Under the pieces are notes generated by a model. That model was not told where the DNA came from. It made no database searches and worked only from the letters and a program-made list of their open reading frames with translations. This document shows positions 1-8,874 of a stretch of 64,000 bases of DNA, one piece after another. Both the position numbers and the translations under genes were made by a program. The DNA comes from DP-19 sp036496285 (GTDB taxonomy: Bacteria; Desulfobacterota; Binatia; UTPRO1), in assembly GCA_036496285.1 (NCBI GenBank), contig DASXLI010000025.1, positions 1 through 64,000 of the forward strand. The letters run 5' to 3'. Positions within the stretch are counted from its first letter, which is position 1. Each line of letters opens with the position of its first letter.

Positions 1-2663
1 ACCGCTACCGGCTCCGCGTCGTCGTCCACCGCCGCCAGCACGCGCGCCCGGTCCTCGCGCAACCGCAGTGCCTCCGCCTGGACGACGGCCAGCTCGGTCG
101 CGATCTCCTCGGCGCGGCGCTCGGCCTCGCGCCGCCGCGTCTCCGCCCGCTCGCGCTCGGCGCCGAGCGCGGTCACCTGGACGCTCCGCTCCGCCTCCGT
201 CGTCGACAGCCCGGCAACGCGCTGGCGGAGCGACTCGCGCTCGCGCTCCGTCTCGCCGAGCGCGCCGCGCATCCGGGCGAGCTCCTCGGCGAGCGCGGCG
301 GCGCGCTGCGTGACGTCCGTCCGCTCGCCGGCGAGCTCGCTCTGGGCGCGCTCCAACTCGCCCAGACGCGCCTCGCGCTCCGCCACGGTGGTACGCAGCT
401 CGCGGGCCGTCGCCATCGCGGCATCACGGTCGTACTCGAGCTGCGTCAGCGTCGCGCGGCGCTCGCCGTCGATGCGGTCGGCGCTCATACGCAGGGTGGC
501 GATCTCCGTCCGATGGGCAGCCGCGTCGGCCTCGCGCTCGGCGCGATGCGCCGCGTGGGCCGCTTCGATCTCGCGCCGCGCTACCGCCTCCGCCTCTTCC
601 AGCGCCGCGCGGTGCGCGCTGCGTGTCTCGGCGAGCTCGCGTCGTTGCACCGCCAGCCGGTGCTCGGCCTGCTCCACCTCCGTGGCCGCCCGCTGCATCG
701 CCTGCCGCTTCTCCTCCTCGAGCGACTGCACCAGCGCCTCGGTCGAGCCGACGCGCTCGCGCAGGGCCTGGATCACGGCCTCGGGCTCGGCGCCCGGATC
801 GTCGACGACCGCGAGCACGCGCGCGCGGTCCTCGCGCAGCCGTTCGATCTCGCCCTGCAACTCGACCTGCTGCGCCTCGAAGTCCTCCGTTGCGTGCGCC
901 GCGGCGGCGAGCCGCTCGTCGCGCGCCAGGATGTCGGCCTCGAGCGCGGCGAGCCGCGCGGCGTCGTCGGCACGTCCCTGATCCATCGCCGCACGCTGCA
1001 GGTCGAACGCGGCCCGCATCGCCTCCGACTCGCGCCGTTCCGTCTCGAGTGCGGCCAGCGCCGCCCGCTCGCGCACGGCCGCGGCAGCCGCAACCTCCTC
1101 GCGCTCGGCGAGTGCCCAGGTGAGGCGGGCCTCGAGGTCGTCGCGCTCGACGCTCAGATGCTCCGCCTCGTCACGCGTCACGTCGCGCTCGGCCAGGAGG
1201 CGCGCGAGCGTCTCGGCCTGCCCGGCGCGCAGCGCCGCGAGGGCCGTCTCGTGGCCGGCGTCGGCCTCGGCGCGGCCGCGCTCGTGCATCACGGCCGCCT
1301 CGGCGATCACGCGTGCGTGCTGCGCGCGTTGCTCCTCGATCTCTCGGCCGTACGTCGCGCGCAATCCCTCGACCGTGCGCTCGTGCGCCGCGCGCAGCTC
1401 CTCGACCTCCTGCCGCTGCGCGGTGAGCTCCTGCGCGACCTGCTCGGCCTGCGTGGCGCTCCGCCGCGCCAGCTCGGCGCGGTCCGTCGCCTGCGTCCCG
1501 ACCTCGCCCTCGAGGGCGACGATCTTCTCGCGCAGCGCGCGTACCACGGCCGCGGGCTCGGCGCCCGGCTCGTCGACGGCGGCCAGCACGCGGGCACGCT
1601 CGTCGCGCAGGCGCGCCTCCTCCGCCCGCAGGGCGACACACGTCGCCTCGAGGCGGCTGATCTCCTGGGCCGCCTTGCCGGCACTCGCGGCCAGCTCGGT
1701 CCGCGCCGTGCGCAGCGCATCGCGCTCGCTCTCGATCGTCGCGATCGTCCCACGCAGCGCGCGGACGGTCTCGCCCGTCTCGGCGGCGGCGTCGCGGGCG
1801 CGGTCGCGTTCCTCGGTGAGGACCGCGAGCTGCCGCTGCCGCTCCGCCAGTACCTTGGCGCGCTCGTCGTCGCCGCGGTCGATGTCGGAGAGGCGCGTCT
1901 CCGCGTCCGCCAGGCGGGCGGCGATCTCGGCGCGCGCCTGCTCGGTCTCACGGAGCTCGCGCTCGAGACGCGCCGCGATCTCGCGCGGCTCGACCCAGGG
2001 CTCGCAGACGAGCGACTCGCCGCTCGCCGCAGGATCGGCCTCGGCCGCCATGCCGGGGACGTGGGACCGGGCGCGGATGTAGCCGTCGAGGGCGAGCGCG
2101 AGCGTGTCGAACGCCAGTACCTGCGTGAGGATCTCGATCTCGAGGATCGGCCGGCGATCGGCGATCACCAGCAGCACGCCGACGGGCAGCTGCCCGCGAT
2201 AAAGGGGGATCGAGGCGAGGTTCGATGTGCGCGGCACGAGCTCGCGATCGACCAGCTCGGGGACGAACGGATGCTCGTCCGGGCCCTCGATGACGTATGC
2301 CTTGCGGTTGAGGAGTCCGTGCAACGGAATTTCCCACGAATCCGCGGCGCCGCGACGCAGTGCCCGCAGGCGCTCGCGGCCCCCGGCGGAGAGTGCGCGC
2401 GACTCGAGCAGCGCCAGCGTCTCCGACTCGCAGCCGTAGAGCAGGAGGGCGCCGGCCGGCGCGTCGAAGGCGTCGAGCAGCATCGGCACCAGGTCGGACG
2501 CGAAGAGCTCGAGCGGCACCTGCCGCATCTGCAGCTCGGTGATGCGCTCGACGACCTTCAGCGTGGTTGGCCGTGGACCGCCGCGCCGCGGCGCCGGCGT
2601 CGCCGAACTCGTCGGCTTCGACGGCCGTCCCGGTCGTGCCGGACGTTTGGACGTGCCTTGCAT
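1..2663 (-). CDS. GAF-like/coiled-coil protein, partial at window edge
   Basis: The frame is open from an ATG at 2663 to the window edge, so at least 887 residues are present and the C-terminus is missing. Residues about 35-185 form a globular GAF-like domain that closely parallels the N-terminus of the next gene upstream (both have a xVPLELFAxDLxPxL-type helix and a RKAYVIE/RKAYLVE segment). The rest is Glu/Arg/Ala-rich coiled coil. A motif like REDRARVLAVVDDPGAEP occurs three times, near 1531-1615, 759-843 and 1-65, about 775 bases apart, so the coiled coil is built from roughly 258-residue repeats. Start: GAGGTG lies just upstream. Likely a cytoplasmic signalling or scaffold protein; the substrate is unknown. 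Identity of the GAF fold is inferred from paralogy, not from a search. Confidence 0.8.
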   Translation of the reverse strand, partial: MQGTSKRPARPGRPSKPTSSATPAPRRGGPRPTTLKVVERITELQMRQVPLELFASDLVPMLLDAFDAPAGALLLYGCESETLALLESRALSAGGRERLRALRRGAADSWEIPLHGLLNRKAYVIEGPDEHPFVPELVDRELVPRTSNLASIPLYRGQLPVGVLLVIADRRPILEIEILTQVLAFDTLALALDGYIRARSHVPGMAAEADPAASGESLVCEPWVEPREIAARLERELRETEQARAEIAARLADAETRLSDIDRGDDERAKVLAERQRQLAVLTEERDRARDAAAETGETVRALRGTIATIESERDALRTARTELAASAGKAAQEISRLEATCVALRAEEARLRDERARVLAAVDEPGAEPAAVVRALREKIVALEGEVGTQATDRAELARRSATQAEQVAQELTAQRQEVEELRAAHERTVEGLRATYGREIEEQRAQHARVIAEAAVMHERGRAEADAGHETALAALRAGQAETLARLLAERDVTRDEAEHLSVERDDLEARLTWALAEREEVAAAAAVRERAALAALETERRESEAMRAAFDLQRAAMDQGRADDAARLAALEADILARDERLAAAAHATEDFEAQQVELQGEIERLREDRARVLAVVDDPGAEPEAVIQALRERVGSTEALVQSLEEEKRQAMQRAATEVEQAEHRLAVQRRELAETRSAHRAALEEAEAVARREIEAAHAAHRAEREADAAAHRTEIATLRMSADRIDGERRATLTQLEYDRDAAMATARELRTTVAEREARLGELERAQSELAGERTDVTQRAAALAEELARMRGALGETERERESLRQRVAGLSTTEAERSVQVTALGAERERAETRRREAERRAEEIATELAVVQAEALRLREDRARVLAAVDDDAEPVA

Positions 2664-2894
2664 ACCCACCTCGACGGTCACCGGGGGGTGATCGTCATGC
2701 GCTACGAATCGTTCGGGAGATCTTCAACAGTTTGCCAACAGCAACGCGTGTGCCATCGGCTCTTCGCTGCCCACCGCGGATCTCTGGCGCTCGCCACCGC
2801 TGTTGCCTTGGCTTGTGGATGACGGATTCGCGTCGCTCGCCACTTCGCGTCGCCGCGAGACTCGCAGCCTCGCGCACGCGAAACGTCGTGGCGT

Positions 2895-4637
2895 TCACCC
2901 ATTGGCCGCCGTACGACGCGCGGTGGCGTTGCCCGGCTCCGCCTGGCGCAGCGGGCTCACGCCGCCCTGCTTGTTGGCGGTAGCGGTCGCGGTGGCCACG
3001 ATGCCGCGGCAGACACGCGACAGATCCTCGGTGTTGAGCGTCCCCGGGCGCAGCAGGCGCTCGAGCGCGCGGCGCAGCGCTCCGCGCGCCGGGTCGCCGT
3101 GGACGAGCATCGTGAGGATGCGGCCGCTTTCCGGCGCGAGCCCGTCGACGAACGCCGCCGCCGCCTCCGGCGTCGCGCGCAGATCGACCAGCACGGCGTC
3201 GGGGTTGAGGAGCGCGAGGAGATCGATCGCCTGCTTGTCGTCGCAGGCCATCGACGTCGAGTAGCCGAGCTTCGAGAGCTCGGCCTTTGCCGGAATGAAC
3301 GCGTCGATGTCGTCCGAGAGCATGATCATGCGCTTGCCGCCACGCGGCTGCGCGTCGAGCGCGGCCGTGACCTCGCCGGGGGCCGGCGGATCGGTGAAGC
3401 AGCGGACGCCGCCGAGGATGCGGCTGCGGGTCGCGTCGGCGACATAGCCGAGGATGGTCGCGCCCTGCACCGCGGCCGCCGCGACCTCGCCCAGAACCTT
3501 CGCGTCGGCGTCGAAGAGGTTGGCGATGACGAGCCCGCGGGGCGGCGGCGTCGGCAACACGCGCGCGATTGCCGCCGCGATCTGCTCGCCGCGGGCCGCG
3601 TCCGGATCGAGGATGCGCGTCGCGACCGACGCAGGCGCCGCCGTGGAAGCGTCCGCGGCGATGGGCGGCGCAGCCTGCTCCGGCGTCGCGGCCGGCTTGT
3701 CGGCGGCCGGGCGCGCCGTCTTGGGGGTCGCCACCGCAGCGGCCGGAGCTGCCGGCGCCGGTGCCGGCGCCGCGCTGGACGTGGCGCGCGTCAGGTCGGC
3801 GCGGGCCTCGGCAAGGAGGGCCTCGTGGCGGCCGAGCTCGCGCTCGAGCGACGCCGTACGCGCGGCGTGCTCGGCGCGATCGTGCTCCGCGGCCGCGAGC
3901 CGCTCCGCCAGCGCCGTGCGCTCCGCTTCCTCGAGCCGGCGCTCGGCGCGCAGCGCGTCGACCGCGCCGCGCAGGTCCTGCAGCATCGCGTCGATCACGG
4001 CCCGGTCGGCCACGCGCCCGTCACTGGCACCGGCGCCATCCGCCACGCGGACGCGCAGGTCGACCCAGGCCTCGCAGATGAGCGTCGGCGGTGCGGCCGA
4101 CTCGTCGATCGACGCCGCGCGCGGCCCGCCCCAGAGCGCCGACGCGAGCGCCATCGCGAGCACGTCGTAGGCGAGCGCGTGCTCCAGGACGCGCGCCGTC
4201 TCCGCCGGATGATCGGCGAGCGCCAGGACGATGCCGACCGGCTGCTGCCAGCGATGCAGCGGGATGCCCACGACGCTCATCGCCGTCGCCGCCTCCGCCG
4301 GACCGACGAGCTCGGCCGCGAACTCGCGCAGGTCCGCCGACTCGACCAGGTACGCCTTGCGCTCGGCGAGGGCGCGGAGCGGCATCTCCCACGCACCCGA
4401 TCCGCCCCAGCGCAGGCTTCCGAGGCGCTCCGCACCTTCGGCCGAGAGGCCGCGCCCGGCGGCGAGCGCGAGGGCGCCCTCGTCGCGCCGGTAGCACAGG
4501 AGCGCCCCGGCGCGGGCGTTCAGGGCCTCGAACAGCGGCCCGAGGATCTGGGTCGCCAGCACCTCGACCGGCGCCTGCTGCAGCTCCAGGCGCACGATGC
4601 GCTCGATCAGCTCGAGGGTGCTGACCGGTGTGCTCAT
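2895..4637 (-). CDS. GAF-like/coiled-coil protein with C-terminal receiver-like domain
   Basis: A 580-residue paralogue of the preceding gene product. Residues 1-170 form the GAF-like domain, about 215-285 a coiled coil, and about 285-335 an Ala/Pro-rich linker. The C-terminal part has a Rossmann-like segment near 345-430 and then a receiver-like domain from about 435: acidic pair SDD, and VLVDL carrying the candidate phospho-acceptor Asp. The usual conserved Lys-Pro is replaced by Arg-Pro. It is likely a signalling protein; whether the receiver is phosphorylated cannot be told. It lies 231 bases upstream of its shorter-spaced paralogue, in the same direction; that gap shows no gene. The ATG at 4637 has an AGGCGAG-like ribosome site. 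Confidence 0.85.
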   Translation of the reverse strand: MSTPVSTLELIERIVRLELQQAPVEVLATQILGPLFEALNARAGALLCYRRDEGALALAAGRGLSAEGAERLGSLRWGGSGAWEMPLRALAERKAYLVESADLREFAAELVGPAEAATAMSVVGIPLHRWQQPVGIVLALADHPAETARVLEHALAYDVLAMALASALWGGPRAASIDESAAPPTLICEAWVDLRVRVADGAGASDGRVADRAVIDAMLQDLRGAVDALRAERRLEEAERTALAERLAAAEHDRAEHAARTASLERELGRHEALLAEARADLTRATSSAAPAPAPAAPAAAVATPKTARPAADKPAATPEQAAPPIAADASTAAPASVATRILDPDAARGEQIAAAIARVLPTPPPRGLVIANLFDADAKVLGEVAAAAVQGATILGYVADATRSRILGGVRCFTDPPAPGEVTAALDAQPRGGKRMIMLSDDIDAFIPAKAELSKLGYSTSMACDDKQAIDLLALLNPDAVLVDLRATPEAAAAFVDGLAPESGRILTMLVHGDPARGALRRALERLLRPGTLNTEDLSRVCRGIVATATATANKQGGVSPLRQAEPGNATARRTAANG

Positions 4638-4803
4638 GCGCTCGCCTGCGCGCGCCGCGACTGCGCATGAGCGATGCCCAGGCGCGTGCCGACGGAAGAC
4701 GAGAGGGGACGCGCGAGCAGCCGCGCTGAGGGCGGAGCGATCATGAGGGGACTCGGATCCTCCGAATCAGCAACGGATGTGCCAGCGTGCTCGGGACGGC
4801 GAC

Positions 4804-4825
4804 CTCCCGATCGCCCTCTCGGGAG
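4804..4825. other. 7-bp perfect stem-loop in divergent intergenic region
   Basis: CTCCCGA, an 8-base loop, then TCGGGAG. It sits in the 295-base gap between two divergent genes (minus-strand start at 4637, plus-strand start near 4933). It could be part of a regulatory region. No clear promoter hexamers are visible in the gap. Function is not known. Confidence 0.3.
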
Positions 4826-4932
4826 CATCGCCGCACGACACGACGGAGCGTGCGCCTCGACAAGTGGCTGTCGGAAACGCGGCGACCGGCATCCCGGCGC
4901 TGCGCATCTGGTATCGCGTCGGGTTGGTTGCA

Positions 4933-5649
4933 ATGCGAATTGTCATCCGGCATGAAGGCGCAGAGGCTCATCGGTTGCTCAAGAACTCGCGCCTTCTCGC
5001 CCTCGTCGCCCTCCTCGTACTTCCGGTCTCGCTCGCCAGCGCCCAGGTCAATCCGTACCGGGTGCAGCAGCGTTACAAGGAGGCGCAGAAGGGGAAGAGC
5101 ATCAATGAGTGGACGAAGAAGCTGAACGATCCCGATCCGCAGGAGCGGCTTGAGGCCGTGAAGTCGCTCGGCGAGTCCGGTCAGCCGGAGGCGATCGAGT
5201 ACCTCATCCAGGCAACCGGCGATCCCGACGACGGGGTCAAGATCAAGGCGCTCGATTACCTCGGCAAGCTGCGCGCCACCGACGCCACGCAGGTCCTGGT
5301 GCAGAAGCTTTTCCTGCGCGACACGCCTACACCCATGAAGCAGCGCATCCTCGTGACGCTCGGCCGCATGGGCGACTCGAAGGCCGCGCCGCCCATCACC
5401 GAGTTCCTGAACCACGACGATCCGGCGATGGAGGGAACGGCGGTCTTCGCCCTCGGCGAGATCGGCGACGCCGCGACCGTGCCGAAGCTCGAGGCCCTGC
5501 GCGCGCGCACCACCGATCCCCACCTCGAGCAGCTCACGGGCGAGGCCATCGCCAAGATCAGGCTGCGCCTGACGCCGGCGTCGGTCGCCGTGACCGTCCC
5601 TGCCCTCGCCGACGAGGATCACCCGTCGAAGGCGCAAGCAAAGCCCTGA
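4933..5649 (+). CDS. Exported HEAT-repeat protein
   Basis: 238 residues. A signal peptide is obvious: basic LKNSRLL, a hydrophobic stretch LALVALLVLPVSLASA, and cleavage before QVNPY. The mature part is a set of short helical HEAT/PBS-lyase-type repeats, for example DPDPQERLEAVKSLGESG, then GDPDDGVKIKALDYLG and further copies to about residue 200. It is probably a periplasmic protein-binding scaffold. Start choice is uncertain: ATG at 4933 gives a long N-region, whereas TTG at 4975 has an AGAGG 8 bases upstream and gives a compact signal peptide. Stands alone before the Msr gene. Confidence 0.85.
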   Translation: MRIVIRHEGAEAHRLLKNSRLLALVALLVLPVSLASAQVNPYRVQQRYKEAQKGKSINEWTKKLNDPDPQERLEAVKSLGESGQPEAIEYLIQATGDPDDGVKIKALDYLGKLRATDATQVLVQKLFLRDTPTPMKQRILVTLGRMGDSKAAPPITEFLNHDDPAMEGTAVFALGEIGDAATVPKLEALRARTTDPHLEQLTGEAIAKIRLRLTPASVAVTVPALADEDHPSKAQAKP

Positions 5650-5713
5650 CACCGGGCTGCTGCCGCCGCGGCGCACGACGCCGCCCCGGGGCTCCCGGCA
5701 TCCAACGTCGCAG

Positions 5714-6814
5714 ATGCCCGACACCCGACCGACCCGCAGCGCCCATCACACGGCCGTGCTCCTCACGATCGCGCTGGTCGCTGCGTCGGTCGCCGTCACT
5801 CACGCTGCGGGAGATCCGCCCATGAACACCACGACGAAACCGAGCGACGCCGAGCTGCGCGAGCGGCTCACCCCCGAGCAGTACCAGGTGACGCAGAAGA
5901 ACGGCACCGAGGCGCCGTTCCACAACGCCTACTGGGACAACCACGCCGCCGGCATCTACGTCGACGTCGTGAGCGGCGAGCCGCTCTTCAGCTCGCTCGA
6001 CAAGTTCGACTCGGGCACGGGATGGCCGAGCTTCACGCGCCCGATCGACGGCGGCAGCGTCCACCAGAAGGACGACCGCTCGCTCCTCATGAGCCGCACC
6101 GAGGTGCGGTCGTCGAAGGGCGACTCGCACCTCGGCCACGTCTTCGACGACGGCCCCGGGCCGACGGGACAGCGCTACTGCATCAACTCGGCGTCGCTGC
6201 GCTTCATTCCGGTCGAGAAGCTCGAGGCCGAGGGCTACGGCAAGTACCGCGCCCTCTTCGCCAAGACCGACGAGGCCGGCGCGACCAAGCCCGCGGCCGG
6301 CGACGGCGCCAAGTCCGCCAAGCCAGCGACCGAGGAGGTCGCGACGCTCGCCGGCGGGTGCTTCTGGGGCATGGAGGAGATCCTGCGGCAGGTCCCCGGC
6401 GTCATCCGCACGCGCGTCGGCTACACCGGCGGCACGACGTCACAGCCGTTCTACCCCGACGTGCACGCCGGCACGACCGGCCACGCCGAGGCCGTCGAGG
6501 TCGTCTTCGACCCGAGCCGCATCACTTACGAGGAGATCCTCGGCTACTTCTTCCGCATGCACGACCCGACCACGCTCAACCGCCAGGGCAACGACGTCGG
6601 CACGTCGTACCGCTCGGCGATCTTCTACCACGACGAGGAGCAACACCGGACCGCCGAGCGCGTGAAAGCGAGCGTCGACAAATCGGGCAAGTGGAAGAAG
6701 CCGGTCGTCACCGAGATCGTCCCCGCGAAGGAGTTCTGGCCCGCCGAGGCGGAGCACCAGAAGTACCTGGAGAAGCACCCGGGCGGGTACACCTGCCACT
6801 ATCTTCGCGAGTGA
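5714..6814 (+). CDS. msrBA: Exported MsrB-MsrA fusion, peptide methionine sulfoxide reductase
   Basis: 366 residues that repair oxidised methionine: MsrB reduces the R-sulfoxide, MsrA the S-sulfoxide. A signal peptide covers about 1-32 (hydrophobic core VLLTIALVAASVAVTHAAG), placing the enzyme outside the cytoplasm. MsrB comes first (about 45-175), with DSGTGWPSF and the catalytic Cys156 in RYCINSASLRF. The two CxxC zinc sites of many MsrBs are absent. MsrA follows (about 205-365), with GGCFWG carrying catalytic Cys216. A charged linker, rich in Ala, Lys and Pro, joins them. The B-then-A order is opposite to the Neisseria PilB order. No thioredoxin-like electron donor is adjacent. The second ATG at 5822 would lose the signal peptide. 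Confidence 0.95.
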   Translation: MPDTRPTRSAHHTAVLLTIALVAASVAVTHAAGDPPMNTTTKPSDAELRERLTPEQYQVTQKNGTEAPFHNAYWDNHAAGIYVDVVSGEPLFSSLDKFDSGTGWPSFTRPIDGGSVHQKDDRSLLMSRTEVRSSKGDSHLGHVFDDGPGPTGQRYCINSASLRFIPVEKLEAEGYGKYRALFAKTDEAGATKPAAGDGAKSAKPATEEVATLAGGCFWGMEEILRQVPGVIRTRVGYTGGTTSQPFYPDVHAGTTGHAEAVEVVFDPSRITYEEILGYFFRMHDPTTLNRQGNDVGTSYRSAIFYHDEEQHRTAERVKASVDKSGKWKKPVVTEIVPAKEFWPAEAEHQKYLEKHPGGYTCHYLRE

Positions 6815-6815
6815 C

Positions 6816-7478
6816 TCATGACTTGCTGGGACGGACCAGCGCCACGAACCGCCGAACGTCGCGTGACAGCCGAACGTGGTAGATCGGGCGTCGCCGTCCC
6901 TGCTCAACCCGGTACGTTCGCGGCCGGAACCCGAGCTTCGTCATCGCGGTGGCAACATCCTGCGCGAGGGGCTCGCAGGCGCTGACGAACATCGCCATCG
7001 GATAGCCGCGATCGACGTAGATCGATCCATCCGTCTCGAAGAGGCCACGCAAGCACGCGGCCAGGTACTCGTCGCGCTCCTTGACCCATGGGGGGATCGT
7101 CACGCACTGTGCGATCTTCGATCCGCGACCCACCCGCCAGCCGAGAAGCGCTTCCCATTGATTCGAGTAGCAGCTGACGTCGATGCACCGTTCGCGTCTC
7201 GGAACGACAGCGACGCGGTTGGCCGGAAGAAGACGACGAACACACCGCACAATTCTCCGGGCGAGCCGTGGGTACCGTAGGTCGCAGGTGACCCTCAGCC
7301 GCGTCGCTCGTCCGTTCGGGTTCGAGAGATTGCCGTCGCCGAGTGCGATTCCAACGACGTAGGCGAGCAGCCGTCCGCGGCGAGGATGGGCAGCCGAAGA
7401 GTGCCGGGGGTGGGACTTGAACCCACACGGGCTTTCGCCCACGTGATTTTGAGCCACGCGCGTCTGCCGTTTCGCCAC
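6816..7478 (-). CDS. LAGLIDADG-type endonuclease-like ORF read in frame from a tRNA gene
   Basis: Two LAGLIDADG-like helices are visible: LLAYVVGIALGDGNLS near residue 38 and YLAACLRGLFETDGSI near residue 140, so it looks like a single-chain homing endonuclease or a relative. The open frame starts at a GTG inside the tRNA-Leu gene, and its first 26 codons are tRNA sequence. Between the tRNA 3' end (7402) and the first motif there is no in-frame ATG, GTG or TTG. It is therefore either translated from within the tRNA transcript, started at a non-standard codon, or not translated. Similar tRNA-prefixed endonuclease ORFs are familiar from metagenomic genomes (from memory). Both acidic motif residues (GD, TD) are kept. 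Confidence 0.6.
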   Translation of the reverse strand: MAKRQTRVAQNHVGESPCGFKSHPRHSSAAHPRRGRLLAYVVGIALGDGNLSNPNGRATRLRVTCDLRYPRLARRIVRCVRRLLPANRVAVVPRRERCIDVSCYSNQWEALLGWRVGRGSKIAQCVTIPPWVKERDEYLAACLRGLFETDGSIYVDRGYPMAMFVSACEPLAQDVATAMTKLGFRPRTYRVEQGRRRPIYHVRLSRDVRRFVALVRPSKS

Positions 7479-7484
7479 CCCGGC
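7402..7484 (-). tRNA. tRNA-Leu (anticodon CAA)
   Basis: The minus strand folds as a class II tRNA. Acceptor GCCGGGG pairs with CCCCGGC, and the T arm is GTGGG-TTCAAGT-CCCAC. The anticodon stem CGTGG/TCACG encloses loop CTCAAAA, giving anticodon CAA for the UUG codon. A long variable arm, GGGC-GAAA-GCCC, is typical of tRNA-Leu. The 3' CCA is not encoded; only the discriminator A is. The gene is uninterrupted by any intron, although a LAGLIDADG ORF follows directly. Confidence 0.95.
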
Positions 7485-7518
7485 GCTGCCTACGACTGCG
7501 AAGCGCCGTGTACTCTAC

Positions 7519-8081
7519 TCACTTCATCGTGGCGCGCCAACCACCGCGGGTGTCGCAACGCGGCGACCCCACCGGAGACATCCCGCTGATTGCGGTACCG
7601 TCACGGGCACCGTGATCCTTGATCGTATCCGGCGGCGGCGCGTCGCAACGGCTACCTGTATCCCTCCAAAGAACGTACAGCGGTTCATCATCTGCAGGCA
7701 CATTTTCGACGAACACGGGGTTGCCGAGCAGGGTCAGCGAGGCACCGATTCCTGTGGCGTGTGGCCGTCCCGTCGCCCCGTTGAGCTTCACCACGACTGG
7801 CCCCTGATGATCGAATGGGATCGGGAGAAGATTGCCGAACACGCGCTCTCCGACTTCGATCGAGCCGTCGAGGATCCAAAGGGGCGCGGTCAGCGGCGCC
7901 TCAAGCAGAGTCGCCATACCGACCCGCAGGTCTGCACCCTGCGTCCAACCCGAGCCGCGATCCTGTCGGGGCGTCCGTCACTTTGATGGAGATATGCTGA
8001 CAGGCGCACCACGAGGTCCTGCCCAGACCACGTCGTTGCGACCACCTCTGAATCATGAAGCTCGACGGCTTGATTGGCCAT
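7519..8081 (-). pseudogene. Frameshifted small conserved hypothetical protein
   Basis: The N-terminal part starts at ATG 8081 (MANQAVELHDSEVV...SDGRP). The rest lies in another frame (GSGWTQGADLRVGMATLLEA through GNPVFVENVP). The two pieces read as one protein of a family I recall with an SDGRPG-x-D-x-GSGW junction. The break lies near 7965-7972 in a CCCCGA tract, where one base appears to be missing. Past VENVP the frame runs on through an unusual Cys/Arg-rich tail to 7519, so the 3' end may also be disturbed. The start codon lies a few bases from one end of the IS element. It could be a true pseudogene or an assembly indel. Function unknown. Confidence 0.55.
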
Positions 8082-8097
8082 GGGGAGGTCCTTCTAG

Positions 8098-8874
8098 TCA
8101 GGCGACCGCTTGACGCTCTTGCGCACGGTACTGACGCGGGCTCCGATAGCCGAGCGCCTGATGCGGTCGGCGGTCATTGTACCAGTCGATCCAGCAGCGG
8201 ATCGCGCGCCGGGCTTCGGCGAAGCTCGCGAAACTCCGCTGCCACACGCATTCTTCTTTGAGGCTCCGGAAGAAGCGCTCGATCATCCCGTTCTGCTCCG
8301 GGGTGTACGGCGTGATGAATTCCTGACGGAGCTGGTAATCCCGACAGGCCGCGCGGAATCGACGGCTCTGAAAGATCAGCCCGTTGTCCGAGCGGAGGAT
8401 CGGCGTCCGCCCCGCAGGCCGCAGGGTTCCGAAGCGGGCGATACAGGCACTCTCAAGCGCCCGCTCCGCCTCCTTCGCCCGCCCGCGCAGCGCGAACTCG
8501 TAGCCGACGATTTCACGGTCGTGGCAGTCGATCACGGCCGCTAAGTGCGCCCACCCATCGACACCGCAGTCGATGTGCGTCACATCCATTGCCCAGCGTT
8601 CGTTGCTGCGGGCGCCGCGGCTCCGCCGTCCCTGGACGCGCGGCCGGGGCGTGACGTGTCGCTGATGCACAAACCAGCGTTTCGCCGCCAGTACCCGGTA
8701 CACGGCCTTGCGATTGATTGGCACGCCCTCGTGGAAGCGCAGTAGCGCCCACAGGCGTCGATACCCGTACGTCGGATGATCGGCGATCAGCCGCGCGAGG
8801 CGGGCCGTCAGCACCTCATCCAGCACCATGCTGCACACCCGACGCTCGGAGACGTTCGGCATGCCCTCTTTCAC
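8098..8874 (-). CDS. IS3-type transposase OrfB, DDE integrase core
   Basis: 258 residues, rve-type integrase. The catalytic triad is visible: Asp in RWAMDVTHID, Asp in LRSDNGLIF, Glu in EQNGMIERFFRSLKEE. The C-terminus WYNDRRPHQALGYRSP is typical of the family. The HTH region near the N-terminus seems shortened. SERRVC is followed almost at once by VLDEVL, where relatives have about 25 more residues around a VSRS motif (judged from memory), so the protein may carry an internal deletion. Starts at GTG 8874, overlapping the orfA stop. It would be made with OrfA, commonly by frameshifting. Confidence 0.85.
   Translation of the reverse strand: MKEGMPNVSERRVCSMVLDEVLTARLARLIADHPTYGYRRLWALLRFHEGVPINRKAVYRVLAAKRWFVHQRHVTPRPRVQGRRSRGARSNERWAMDVTHIDCGVDGWAHLAAVIDCHDREIVGYEFALRGRAKEAERALESACIARFGTLRPAGRTPILRSDNGLIFQSRRFRAACRDYQLRQEFITPYTPEQNGMIERFFRSLKEECVWQRSFASFAEARRAIRCWIDWYNDRRPHQALGYRSPRQYRAQERQAVA

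Noticed and set aside
513..2822. 769-codon plus-strand open frame, Leu/Arg-rich
   Set aside because: It is the exact antisense register of the long coiled-coil gene on the minus strand. It has no ribosome site and shows Leu-Gly-Arg-rich composition typical of shadow frames at high GC.
3099..4670. 523-codon plus-strand open frame
   Set aside because: Antisense to the second GAF-like gene; the composition is nearly all Arg, Gly, Ala, Asp and Leu with no domain.
5714..5822. Start of MsrBA at the second ATG (5822)
   Set aside because: It would remove a good signal peptide; nothing in the sequence favours the shorter form.
6816..7402. Group I intron in the tRNA-Leu
   Set aside because: The tRNA is continuous and folds perfectly; the endonuclease lies outside it, not inside the anticodon loop.
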